64,000 bases of DNA from Vibrio europaeus. Lineage in GTDB: Bacteria; Pseudomonadota; Gammaproteobacteria; Enterobacterales; Vibrionaceae. The notes beneath the pieces are model-generated. The model saw only the letters and a program-made list of their open reading frames with translations, was not told the origin of the DNA and ran no database searches. The stretch spans positions 1 through 64,000 of the forward strand of contig NZ_LUAX01000008.1 in assembly GCF_001695575.1 (NCBI RefSeq), written 5' to 3'. This document shows, one piece after another, positions 18,901 to 25,460 of this stretch. A program made the translations under genes and the position numbers. Numbering within the stretch: position 1 is the stretch's first letter; each line of letters starts with the position of its first letter.

Positions 18901-19062
18901 AATGGCCGTGGCACCGTCGTCGTGGAATGTGCTCAGGACTTATATTCTTACTCCTTGCTGCAACGTTTATTCAACGCGTTTGTCGACGTGATACAAGAGG
19001 CAAGTTCGACAATCACTGAACCATTACTCACGCAGCAATCGTTGGTTAACAAAGAAAAATAA
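12907..19062 (+). CDS. NRPS, two modules: A-T-C-A-T-C
   Basis: 2,051 residues from the ATG at 12907, behind GGGGT; it overlaps the PKS stop by 14 nt. Order: A1 (1-495), T1 with Ser542 in LGGNSL, C1 (590-1010), A2 (1030-1515), T2 with Ser1566 in IGGHSL, C2 (1610-2040). A1 and A2 are strikingly alike and both read D-A-L-W-(I/M)-G-G-T-F-K at the pocket positions, close to codes reported for valine (tentative). C1 has NHLILDG at 719-725 in place of HHxxxDG, keeping the catalytic second His. C2 has HHIIADE at 1755-1761, keeping His and Asp but replacing the Gly. There is no thioesterase; ending in C suggests hand-over to a separate carrier, most simply the stand-alone A-T protein. Confidence 0.94.
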   Translation: MRSYEKPFIHHHFAEVAQHHDQDIAIADAHRQLSYGQLEALANRVANAIVQRHPHGSAPVIVYMQRTIEAVVTILAILKTGRPYLPVDDSFSESQLAFIAQDSHADCLISDRPLNHPPLPCYRYEDLRNHSLTVAPKIETPSIPPAYIMYTSGSTGRPKGVEIEHAGVLRLVHNSEQITCQAQDVVAHCSSIGFDASTLEIWLPLLNGAQIYVIPKQDVLDFEQFEYQINLGHVSTLWLTVALFNTIFTQHPKALSTLKTLIIGGDALNVNLVREFVRSEHCQLHTFLNGYGPTENTTFTTTFDIFDLDDEHTSVPIGRAITGTEVDIIDDQNQPVSGEQIGELITRGLGLARRYTCPHETQQKFFVYHGQRHYRTGDLVRRLPCGNIEFVSRKDHEVKIRGLRVNLTQVEQAFQQQLNVSQCYVRSDKTTLNERLVAYVEMTEPHPEQEPGLRQSVAEVLPTYMIPERLVLLSAIPLTRNGKLDIEAIEAQERQSASTPSSPAAPAGSILEKVHTLYQSVLANDGQPFATTRSFFELGGNSLQIYQLLNALNEEFHTKLTVKQVLDNPSIQALTTQIEQLAGDDNPAAPIPYTTGQPWPISPAQRRLWYVEKLRPLDNVLALGYTLTGELDVECLKAACHHTIRQHGIFHCRFVERSGEVQLEPAQHALDFQTLQSTDWQTIYEQEIATPFDCHNDPLLRVRLLTTGPNQHLLLLFSNHLILDGWSVQLLLQTISDHYECLHKGYPLSDTVQHDYRTYCLAMANQRCPVTMEKDLAFWNQHLFDCRLPDVLPKAAQPLPLADVKASVHSPRRVRLPRELSEKLTAQAKAEKISLFSLLTHHFGEALCQFSTLEEVVLAIPTANREGCANTIGMFVNTLPFRYHRDSDAQATHHTLQQCLSHAGTYLDEIQHHLNQQQSSTNLDALQVGIALQNTGHDQGLTLTHCDSQFFSLPTVSARFELFAHCFVANHDIEIEFEFDPQRLYPAYVESIHTLFTQRLMASVGLEASRPHGLGTLAPQRGPAYHPEPLQERLEKNWAPLAQQVAVITGEASYCYSQLSEDIQHLRQAFTRAGITQRQRIGIRLDLSYEYIVTVFALLLSGCSFVPLDRRYPQERLQFIIDDADLSGCLALSSPGQPNAPMANIGDCLIHFTSYTSTQSANGNEACLLYTSGSTGTPKGVEICLDSILRLTQSPNFLQLAQETRFLVASSPAFDASLLEIFVPLVNGLSCAVVEKETLLDYPKFSRELARQGINTAWLTVSLFNDIATTRPQTLRHLTGLMIGGDALNLSTVRAFLDSPHCHLTQFVNGYGPTETTTFATWFDILSLHDAHNSVPIGQAINDTHVYLLDAERHPCQCGQVGEIVIGAPWLRPNYHNRPELNQEKYRPNPYYPLDGCRYVYLSGDLGRYNPQGDIEYIGRRDHLVKVRGHRVELSGINHILLAHPMVKNAHVGIVENPDKHIVAYLVPNDTDVEVGDMRSVVMSYLRNTLEPFQVPSGLVFVEHLPLTINGKVDQRALSQYQFEPSEACIPPRNELETQIHRCWAEFIHDDQFCVTARFFDIGGHSLLVPKVLHRLSELIGQNIAFVDFLRHQTVAELALWLSERSEKNQDELVSSLTLRRSQQAHYPVTPAQLNLYFSHEFTNHKALYNIPQARLFDNPLRAVPLQQAVKTLMQQNRVLNTVFAFDEQDNLHMKVRAPQDPEFTVHPVDSLDDAITLCQTLAESPFALLQGPLIRFDFMPIAETDQSVVFINIHHIIADEASMQFLFEALMDIYHQGQSPRSEYDFLDYSHAVTATSPAEHDKALRAFWTTQFSGYEGILKFTANERTDLPDNLGFRQQFDIEAPVLHQLTELANAAQGTLFETALALYQTAASQVAKHRDIVIGFPYSPRVDINLLDTIGYFVDVIPTRVSIPDANTSISDIHERIETNRAFLAHRPINQTISYVSDIRRCYNYAPLVQNVFAFHDQDSAISPVGQSLELDNRYCRFDTVFTVFINNGRGTVVVECAQDLYSYSLLQRLFNAFVDVIQEASSTITEPLLTQQSLVNKEK

Positions 19063-19073
19063 AAGGAAAACAA

Positions 19074-19586
19074 ATGGCTATCAAACCTATTATAGAAGTG
19101 CCAGATGACAGGCTACGTGTGACCTATCAAACCGTCGATAATATCAGCGCCGTGCAAACATTGATTGACGATATGTTAGACACGCTTTATGACACCGACA
19201 ACGGCATCGGACTCGCGGCTGCACAAGTTGGGCACAGTGAAGCGGTGCTCATCATTGATATCTCAGAAAATCGTGATCAGCCATTAATCATGGTTAATCC
19301 TCAGATCATCGAGCACGAAGGTACGGTCGATAGCGAAGAGGGGTGCCTATCGGTCCCCGGCGTGTATGCCAAAGTACAACGCCATCAGCGAGTCAAAGTG
19401 CAAGCGTTAAATCGTCAAGGTGAAATATTCACTGTTGAAGACGACGGTTATCTGGCGATCGTCATGCAGCATGAAATCGACCACTTGCATGGCAAAATTT
19501 TTATCGACTATCTGTCTCCACTTAAACGCAAAATGGCCATGAAGAAAATTAAAAAATTCCAACGAGCGAAAGCCACAGTGGCTTAA
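19074..19586 (+). CDS. def: Peptide deformylase within the NRPS/PKS operon
   Basis: 170 residues, 11 bp after the NRPS stop, with ribosome site AAAAGGAAAACAA. All three catalytic motifs are intact: GIGLAAAQ (44-51), EGCLS with metal ligand C91, and QHEIDH with H133, E134 and H137. The housekeeping role is removing formyl from nascent proteins. A copy inside a biosynthetic operon is unusual. It may remove a formyl group from the product or serve as a drug-insensitive duplicate that protects the producer. Nothing in the sequence separates these, although intact catalytic residues show it should be active. Confidence 0.93.
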   Translation: MAIKPIIEVPDDRLRVTYQTVDNISAVQTLIDDMLDTLYDTDNGIGLAAAQVGHSEAVLIIDISENRDQPLIMVNPQIIEHEGTVDSEEGCLSVPGVYAKVQRHQRVKVQALNRQGEIFTVEDDGYLAIVMQHEIDHLHGKIFIDYLSPLKRKMAMKKIKKFQRAKATVA

Positions 19587-19597
19587 GAGTACTGACT

Positions 19598-20422
19598 ATG
19601 AACCCGCAACTATTGAATGACTTCCTTCGCCAAGATGAGTGCCATCACTTACTAATGGACTTTGGTAATCAAGCCTTTAGTGAACGTATGCTCAAGGAAC
19701 ATTTAGATCAGAACAGCGAGTTTGCTAGCCGTAAACTCGACGAGATCTCGTGTCAGGTCGACTTCCTTTACCAGCGCTACCTCAAACCCGGTGATCAGGT
19801 GTTGGATCTGGCCTGTGGGCCTGGTCTGTATACCTCAAAGCTTGCCAGCCATCAGGTCCACTGCACGGGATTCGACATCTCCCCTGCGGCCATTGACTAT
19901 GCTCAGCAACAAGCCAGCCAGTACGAAAACTACCAGGTTGCTGATCTTAACCAGTTCACACTTGAGACCCAATTCGACTTGGTGCTGATGCTGTTTGGTA
20001 TTGCCAATAATCTCAGAGATTTGGATGGCTTACTTGAGCAACTCAAATACAACCTCAAACCCCAAGGAAAACTCGTGATTGAGCTCATGGACCTAGAGTT
20101 CATGAAAGGCTTGGTGGCGGGCGACGGCACCTGGACTTATATGAACGAAGGCGGTTTGTTAAGTGACAACCCCCACTACCAACTCTGTCGTAGAGTGTGG
20201 CATGAGGATGAACGTAAACTGATCGATAGAAACCTGATCATAGAAGACAACGCGCAGATCCAAGTATTTGAAGGACTATTTTGGGGCTATTGCTTAGAAA
20301 GCCTAAACCACCTCCTTGAAAAGCATGGTTTTCTCCCTGGTCGGAAAGTCTGTCACGAACTGGACAAAGGCGAGTTGAGCCAACACTTTTTTTTGATCGA
20401 AACCGCTTTAAGCCCCCGCTAA
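19598..20422 (+). CDS. Class I SAM-dependent methyltransferase
   Basis: 274 residues, 11 bp after the deformylase, evidently last in the operon. Motif I is VLDLACGPGLYTSKLA (residues 68-83), followed by the acidic end of strand 2 in CTGFDISPAAIDYA. The N-terminal 60 residues are helical and not part of the core. Probably N- or O-methylates the peptide-polyketide; the substrate cannot be read from sequence. GC content and codon use match the synthetases. Confidence 0.88.
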   Translation: MNPQLLNDFLRQDECHHLLMDFGNQAFSERMLKEHLDQNSEFASRKLDEISCQVDFLYQRYLKPGDQVLDLACGPGLYTSKLASHQVHCTGFDISPAAIDYAQQQASQYENYQVADLNQFTLETQFDLVLMLFGIANNLRDLDGLLEQLKYNLKPQGKLVIELMDLEFMKGLVAGDGTWTYMNEGGLLSDNPHYQLCRRVWHEDERKLIDRNLIIEDNAQIQVFEGLFWGYCLESLNHLLEKHGFLPGRKVCHELDKGELSQHFFLIETALSPR

Positions 20423-20442
20423 TGGCGTTATCACCATTAGCG
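20417..20442 (+). terminator. Possible hairpin at the end of the biosynthetic operon
   Basis: Perfect 9-bp stem CGCTAATGG / CCATTAGCG with an 8-nt loop, overlapping the methyltransferase stop codon. No T-run follows, so termination is uncertain. The rest of 20443-20777 holds no convincing gene. Confidence 0.35.
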
Positions 20443-20777
20443 TCACCGTCCTCCCATAGCCAATGGGCTACGGGGGGAAGGATATTGGATGAAAAACAGC
20501 CTTTCCGATATCTATGCCCTAACTGAAATGACAGCATCTCGAAATGTGCATCGACCTTGCTAATTTTAGCGTTGGTGTAGAGCATACCATCTAATTAACT
20601 TTCAAAATAATAGGGCTAAGGCACTTTTATACCGAAGCAACTTCACCACTCACAATACAAAAATTCACATTTCGCACATAAATCTCATTGCCGTCAAACA
20701 AGCTGAATTTGGACAAATTTCGGCTATTTGCGAACATAAGTTCGTCGGACGAAAATGATAATGGGGCAAAACTTTGT

Positions 20778-21844
20778 CACAAACGTCGTGTTGTAGGGAT
20801 AGCTCGGATAACCTCAGCTACTGTAAACCTCAAATCGCTGGCAAAGTCATGGCGATTTGATTCATCCAATACTTACAGAGCCTTAAATTTTTCGACCATA
20901 CCCTTATCAATCTCCTTGATTAGATTAGGTGACAAACCTAGGTGTTTGGCCTCATGACTAAACGAGCGTGTTGTTTCAAATATTTCCTCTGCCATCACCA
21001 TGATCGCTTTCTTTGAAGACAACCCCGACTGAGCGGCTAGCTGGTCCATTGCGCTCTTTGGCGTCCGGCCATTACCGCCAAATGCCGTCATATGCTCTTT
21101 GTAAGGGTTGGGGCTGTATACGATGTCGTAGAACGGCGATAGCGTCCAATTATCGGCGTCACTGGCCAGAAAACTGAAGTTCTTACTGTGATCATCTTGG
21201 TTAACCGTTAGGTAATTAAACATACAGCGCTTAATGAGCTTCTGAGACTCTGTGATGCTGCACATGATGCGCGTAGCTTTAACTAAATCCACATAGTCCA
21301 AAGAAGGCTCTCGAAACGGCGCATCTAACAACCCACACGCAGAAATCATATGGATTCGCCCCCCCTGCTCTGTGCAATCAAATCGCTCCTGCTCTAGCCA
21401 AAACCGTCCATGACCCGCATCGATTAAATGAAAGTCTGGAACCTCTATGCCGACATTGCGGGCCATCTGCATGTAGCAATACTCGACGAGTGATTCAGAG
21501 TGCTTCAAGTCAAATTTTTCAGATGTCAGCTTTACGATAAGCTTTGTTCCCAGTGCGTCATCCAGTGTTGAATATTGCCCATTCGCTAGACGCGTGACGT
21601 TCATTTTGGGTCTCGCACCGCCCGATCCGCCCGTATTCATCAAATGCTCAAGCAAAGCAGACTCTGTGCCTTCAAATTCTTCAATCGCGGCTCGACCAAG
21701 GGTAATGATATCAATCGACTCCTTGGACTCATCCAATAAGTCCAATTCAGGCTCATAGCTCAACGCCCCCATGCATCTGTCACCGAGGTAAGCCAAACGC
21801 TCTAGGGCTGTCACTTCCTTTGGGTTATGACCGTTCTGTCTAAA
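20778..21844 (-). repeat. Right-hand copy of the hipA-derived direct repeat
   Basis: This segment matches 4058-4517 in sequence and orientation at both ends, with the left copy lacking about 600 bp internally. Together they bracket the PPTase-NRPS-PKS locus. The similarity begins in non-coding DNA about 95 bp beyond the hipA stop and ends at GTCTAAA inside hipA. Confidence 0.85.
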
Positions 21845-22108
21845 TACACGATCCATAAGATAAAGGCCCCAACCATCAGGGAGACTGTCTCCAAACACCC
21901 CATGAATGCCGTAATGCGGCTCTTTTGGTGCAACTTGCAGGCTTGTATCTGGCTTTAAGTTAAACGGAGCCAGAGAGGTGGAATGCCCGCTTAAATAAGC
22001 CTCATCAAATTGAAAGAAGCTTTGCTTACTGTTTTCAACGAGCTTGCCGACAAATACCTTCTCACCTGTGCTAAGCGTTCGTTTTACGGTTAGGGCTGCC
22101 TTAAGCAT
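20873..22108 (-). CDS. hipA: HipA family serine/threonine kinase toxin
   Basis: About 411 residues from the ATG at 22108, which overlaps the hipB stop by 8 nt (ATGCTTAA); an in-frame ATG at 22126 would add six residues. It shows the HipA fold: an N-terminal subdomain (GEKVFVGKLVEN), the glycine-rich loop TGGSGGARPKMNV, the catalytic NQDDHSKNFSFL (Asp in DD) and the metal-binding LSPFYDIVYS. HipA kinases phosphorylate tRNA synthetases or related targets and cause growth arrest; HipB neutralises them. The catalytic residues are intact. A degenerate copy of its 3' half lies at 4058-4517. Confidence 0.92.
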   Translation of the reverse strand: MLKAALTVKRTLSTGEKVFVGKLVENSKQSFFQFDEAYLSGHSTSLAPFNLKPDTSLQVAPKEPHYGIHGVFGDSLPDGWGLYLMDRVFRQNGHNPKEVTALERLAYLGDRCMGALSYEPELDLLDESKESIDIITLGRAAIEEFEGTESALLEHLMNTGGSGGARPKMNVTRLANGQYSTLDDALGTKLIVKLTSEKFDLKHSESLVEYCYMQMARNVGIEVPDFHLIDAGHGRFWLEQERFDCTEQGGRIHMISACGLLDAPFREPSLDYVDLVKATRIMCSITESQKLIKRCMFNYLTVNQDDHSKNFSFLASDADNWTLSPFYDIVYSPNPYKEHMTAFGGNGRTPKSAMDQLAAQSGLSSKKAIMVMAEEIFETTRSFSHEAKHLGLSPNLIKEIDKGMVEKFKAL

Positions 22109-22376
22109 GGCGAAGTACATCCTCAATTGATTTAAATTCCGGCTTAGACGACTTTGTCAGTTCTTTCACTTTTTTCAAGTCACCGACAGTCTCATACAGC
22201 ATGAGGAACTGGCGCAATGAGATGTTGCCAGTTGACTCAAACTTTCTGATCGTCGCGTAAGGCACGCCAGAGAGGTCAGCCATTTTCTGAACACTGAGTT
22301 TATCGTTTTTCCGAGCAGACTTGATAAACTCTTTGAGTTCCATCTGCACATCATAAGCGGTATAAAGAGATAACAT
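22101..22376 (-). CDS. hipB: HipB-like antitoxin, Xre-family DNA-binding protein
   Basis: 91 residues with a Cro/C1-type helix-turn-helix: LSVQKMADLSGVPYATIRKF (about 27-46). The first gene of a two-gene operon with hipA, with overlapping ends. The start at 22376 has AAGAGG upstream; an internal ATG (MELKEF) is possible. It would bind the toxin and repress the operon through the dyads directly upstream. Confidence 0.88.
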   Translation of the reverse strand: MLSLYTAYDVQMELKEFIKSARKNDKLSVQKMADLSGVPYATIRKFESTGNISLRQFLMLYETVGDLKKVKELTKSSKPEFKSIEDVLRHA

Positions 22377-22389
22377 ACACGCCTCTTAA

Positions 22390-22576
22390 ATTGCTACTAT
22401 AGTATTAATTTTATCACAAAAAACGGATTAATTGCTATTATTGTAGCAATTTAAAGAGACGACTAATGGTTTCTTCATTGACACCTTTACAAGAATCGTC
22501 GCTGCGTCAGGATAACATTAATACTATAGTAACAAATATATGAGAAATAGAGCCAGAATTGTTATCATAGTAGCAG
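22390..22576. promoter_or_regulatory. Four HipB-type operator dyads
   Basis: Four related sites: 22390-22411 (AATTGCTACTATAGTATTAA core ACTATAGT), a perfect interrupted palindrome AATTGCTA-N6-TAGCAATT at 22430-22451, 22517-22535 (an inverted near-copy of the first, one mismatch), and 22561-22576 (GTTATCATAGTAGCAG). The half-site TTGCTA/TAGCAA is shared. This arrangement fits cooperative repression of hipBA by HipB. Confidence 0.65.
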
Positions 22577-23090
22577 AAAATAAACTGACGCTCTTCAGAT
22601 AGGGGCGTTCCCTGCACAAGAAGCAATCAATAACCAACCACAGACAAGATGATTGGGAGACGTCAGGTTGGTCATCCGTCGGTGTGACGCAGTTCAAGGG
22701 GCAAACAAGAGTGTGAATCAGTCACCGACTGCGACATAGAGCAGAGTTGTTGCAAATTCCTGCCGATTATCGAGGCGCCCTACCGAGCTCATGTTACTAG
22801 GGCTTCATCCATCTGCTCGTTGTTTCACCAGGGCATACCTTGCTTGACATTTTGGTCAATCAACGAGCGGTAGTGGCATTAGATTGGATGGGGGAAAACA
22901 GGCTATCCATGCGCATCAAACGTCTACTCTAACGCCGCTTGGAACAAAAACGAGCTGGCGCAGAACTGGCACACGCATTCGTAGCGATGAGTTGTTCACA
23001 ACGATTGCCAAAACGCTTTAACTATCAACCCCAAATTCGAAGTAAGTGCGCGATTTCTGGCTGACTCTAGCCATCGGGGCAATATTTCTC
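22577..23090. other. Gene-free stretch with a possible decayed frame
   Basis: No intact gene. On the + strand, about 22849-23064 stays open in one frame except for a single TAA near 22929, and reads protein-like (for example VVALDWMGENRLSMRIKRLL, then RRLEQKRAGAELAH). It could be a gene remnant; no family is recognised. Confidence 0.3.
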
Positions 23091-23096
23091 CAAAAA

Positions 23097-23125
23097 AAAC
23101 GGCGAGGCTTCGTGCCTCGCCGTTT
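23097..23125 (-). terminator. Intrinsic terminator of the chemoreceptor gene
   Basis: Perfect 12-bp stem AAACGGCGAGGC / GCCTCGCCGTTT with a 5-nt loop. On the minus strand it is followed by a T-run (complement of the A-run at 23092-23099). It sits 18 bp beyond the chemoreceptor stop. Confidence 0.9.
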
Positions 23126-23142
23126 GTGATTGCTGACCTTCT

Positions 23143-25029
23143 TTACGACAGTTTGAACGTTGCCACCTTGTCAGTCAGTTCTTGTGCTTGCCGTTTCAGC
23201 TTGATTGATTCTTGAGAGCTGTCTTGGGTATTAATAACAAGCTCATCAGCGACATCTTTGATAGAGACAATGTTTTGCGTGATCTCACCAGTGACGTGTG
23301 TCTGCTCTTCAGCTGCTGTCGCAATTTGCGTTGCCATATCACTGATCAACGAAACCGCTTCATGAATTTCGCCCAACGCCTTCGTTGCTTGGTCGGCATC
23401 TGAGACCGACGTGGTGGCCAAGTTAGAACTGCTATCCATTAAACCCACCGCGCGCGTTGTGGTTTGTTGGAGCGTATCAATCGTTGCCTTGATCTCTTCG
23501 GTAGAGGCATGAGTGCGCTGTGATAGGACGCGAACTTCATCCGCCACCACGGCAAAACCGCGACCTTGCTCACCCGCACGTGCAGCTTCAATGGCCGCGT
23601 TAAGAGCCAGCAGGTTCGTTTGCTCTGCAATGCCTTGAATGGTTGAGAGGACCGTTGAAATCTCTTGCGCGTGGCGATCCAACTCGCTAATAACGGAGCT
23701 CGCTTCTGAAAGCTCAGTGGCTAGGTTGTTAATGGATCCCTTAGTATGTTGAACTAAAGACTGTCCATCGTTCGTGCTCACCGTTGACCCCTGAGCTGCG
23801 TGGGCAGTTTGCTCTGCGTGAGAGGCGATTTCTCGCGTAGCACTTGCTAACTCCGTCACCGCGGTTGCGACCATCGTGATCTCTTGCTGTTGTTGATGGA
23901 TCTCTGACACCGCGCTGTTCGAACGCTGCGTGTTGTTGTCAGACTGTTCATTGATGAGGTGCGCTTGCTCACGAATATGACCGATCAATTGTTGCAGGCT
24001 GCCCACAAAGATATTGAAATTGTGCGCCAAATGACCTACTTCGTCACCACTTTCCACTTCAATACGCTGAGTCAGGTCACCACTACCATTGGCTATCTGT
24101 TCTAATGCTTGAGACACGTTATTTAACGGTCTAAATAGGATGCTACACAATAGGTTGAACAGAAGAGTACACACCACCACAACAATAGCGGTTGCTAACA
24201 CTTGCCCCCATACCGCATCAAACAAAGGCGCGACCAAGGAACCATAGTTGATAATGGTCACTGTTGTGAGTGCTGTCCCATCAATTTGCTGAGCATACAG
24301 AACATACTCTTCTCCACCGATTAAAATCGACTCATCGTGACCACTACGTGCAGCGTTTTGAATCGTGTTAAAATCCAAACCTAGCTGACTAACGGATTGG
24401 TTGAGAAGCTTAGTATCCTTATGAGTAAAGATATTACCTTTCTCATTGGCAATGAACATGTAACCGTCACCCGGAAGGATCACTTTGTCCATGCTGTTTA
24501 GAATATCAGTGATCTCAACATCCGCCCCCAGTACCACTTGTTGACCATGTAGCGTGAGCGCCTTACCCAGTGAGACCACGTTGGCGCCAGTAGCGGCGGC
24601 CACGGTTGGGTTATCCATAAAGACTTTGCTAGGGTCTGCGACAGCATTGATGTACCAGCCCCACTGACGCGGATCATCATTCCCCGGCGGGAGCACAACG
24701 CCATTCGCATTGTCTTGATTGCCATCTGGGTAGGCTAAGAAGACATTGTCGAACGCCGCCGAGTGACGGACTTGTTGGAGATGCGTAACAATGGCGGCCT
24801 TATCGACATCTTGAGACAGTGAAGTCAAGGCTCGCTCTTTTGATAGTAACCAGTCCGTTACGTATTGATTGTAAGAGGCTGTTGTACTCTCAAGGCGCTG
24901 TTCAACCTCTGCATCCATACGACTTAGGGAAGCGTTAAATGAAAGCGCTTCGACCAATAATCCCCCGATGATAATGGCCGCACTCGCTGAGATCGCGAGT
25001 TTGTTTTTAAGTGATAGTTTCTTAAACAT
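23143..25029 (-). CDS. Methyl-accepting chemotaxis protein with dCache-like sensor
   Basis: 628 residues from the ATG at 25029, chosen because AAGG lies 7 nt upstream and the protein then opens MFKKLSLKNKLAIS with a proper inner-membrane anchor; the longer frame adds 25 implausible residues. Layout: transmembrane helix at about 10-30, periplasmic double-Cache-like sensor (about 35-270), second helix at about 275-300, HAMP (about 302-355), then the coiled-coil signalling domain with the conserved hairpin EQTNLLALNAAIEAARAGEQ and GRGFAVVADEVR. Signals to CheA/CheW. The ligand is unknown, though PDC/Cache sensors often bind amino acids or small acids. It stands alone, with its own terminator. 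Confidence 0.94.
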   Translation of the reverse strand: MFKKLSLKNKLAISASAAIIIGGLLVEALSFNASLSRMDAEVEQRLESTTASYNQYVTDWLLSKERALTSLSQDVDKAAIVTHLQQVRHSAAFDNVFLAYPDGNQDNANGVVLPPGNDDPRQWGWYINAVADPSKVFMDNPTVAAATGANVVSLGKALTLHGQQVVLGADVEITDILNSMDKVILPGDGYMFIANEKGNIFTHKDTKLLNQSVSQLGLDFNTIQNAARSGHDESILIGGEEYVLYAQQIDGTALTTVTIINYGSLVAPLFDAVWGQVLATAIVVVVCTLLFNLLCSILFRPLNNVSQALEQIANGSGDLTQRIEVESGDEVGHLAHNFNIFVGSLQQLIGHIREQAHLINEQSDNNTQRSNSAVSEIHQQQQEITMVATAVTELASATREIASHAEQTAHAAQGSTVSTNDGQSLVQHTKGSINNLATELSEASSVISELDRHAQEISTVLSTIQGIAEQTNLLALNAAIEAARAGEQGRGFAVVADEVRVLSQRTHASTEEIKATIDTLQQTTTRAVGLMDSSSNLATTSVSDADQATKALGEIHEAVSLISDMATQIATAAEEQTHVTGEITQNIVSIKDVADELVINTQDSSQESIKLKRQAQELTDKVATFKLS

Positions 25030-25460
25030 TGAAAACCTTATTATTGTGTCGTGTTCAGTTCTAAATGGAGCAAACGATAAAATGGCGCAGATACAATTTC
25101 TCATCGTGAGTTAAATAATAATCGAAGTCTAGTGATTCAAAGTTGCAGAACTCAAATATTCACCACGACGTCACTAAATGCAGTCCAATTCATAGAATAT
25201 ATATGTTGTGCTATCGTAAAAACCACCAATGGCCTTCACTCTACCTCCATGACAATTTTATCGATACGAGGCGTTGACTAAGTCTGCGCATGATCACTCA
25301 TATGGTTAACCATTTTCATCCAGTTATATGCTCTGATACACGCAGCTGTATCTCCTTCTCGTTCTCAAATTTTTTCTTTAAAAATTATTCAATTAGCTAG
25401 CGAAACCCCTATCTGTGTATTTTACTTAAGAAAGTGCAACCAAGATTCACGGATGAAAAG
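25030..25460. promoter_or_regulatory. Divergent upstream region of the chemoreceptor and giant adhesin
   Basis: AT-rich 430-bp spacer with no gene. No repeated operator was seen. The presumed promoters of both flanking genes must lie here. Confidence 0.4.

Noticed and set aside
20688..20957. 89-residue plus-strand frame overlapping hipA end
   Set aside because: It is antisense to the hipA 3' end and its downstream repeat; no independent support.
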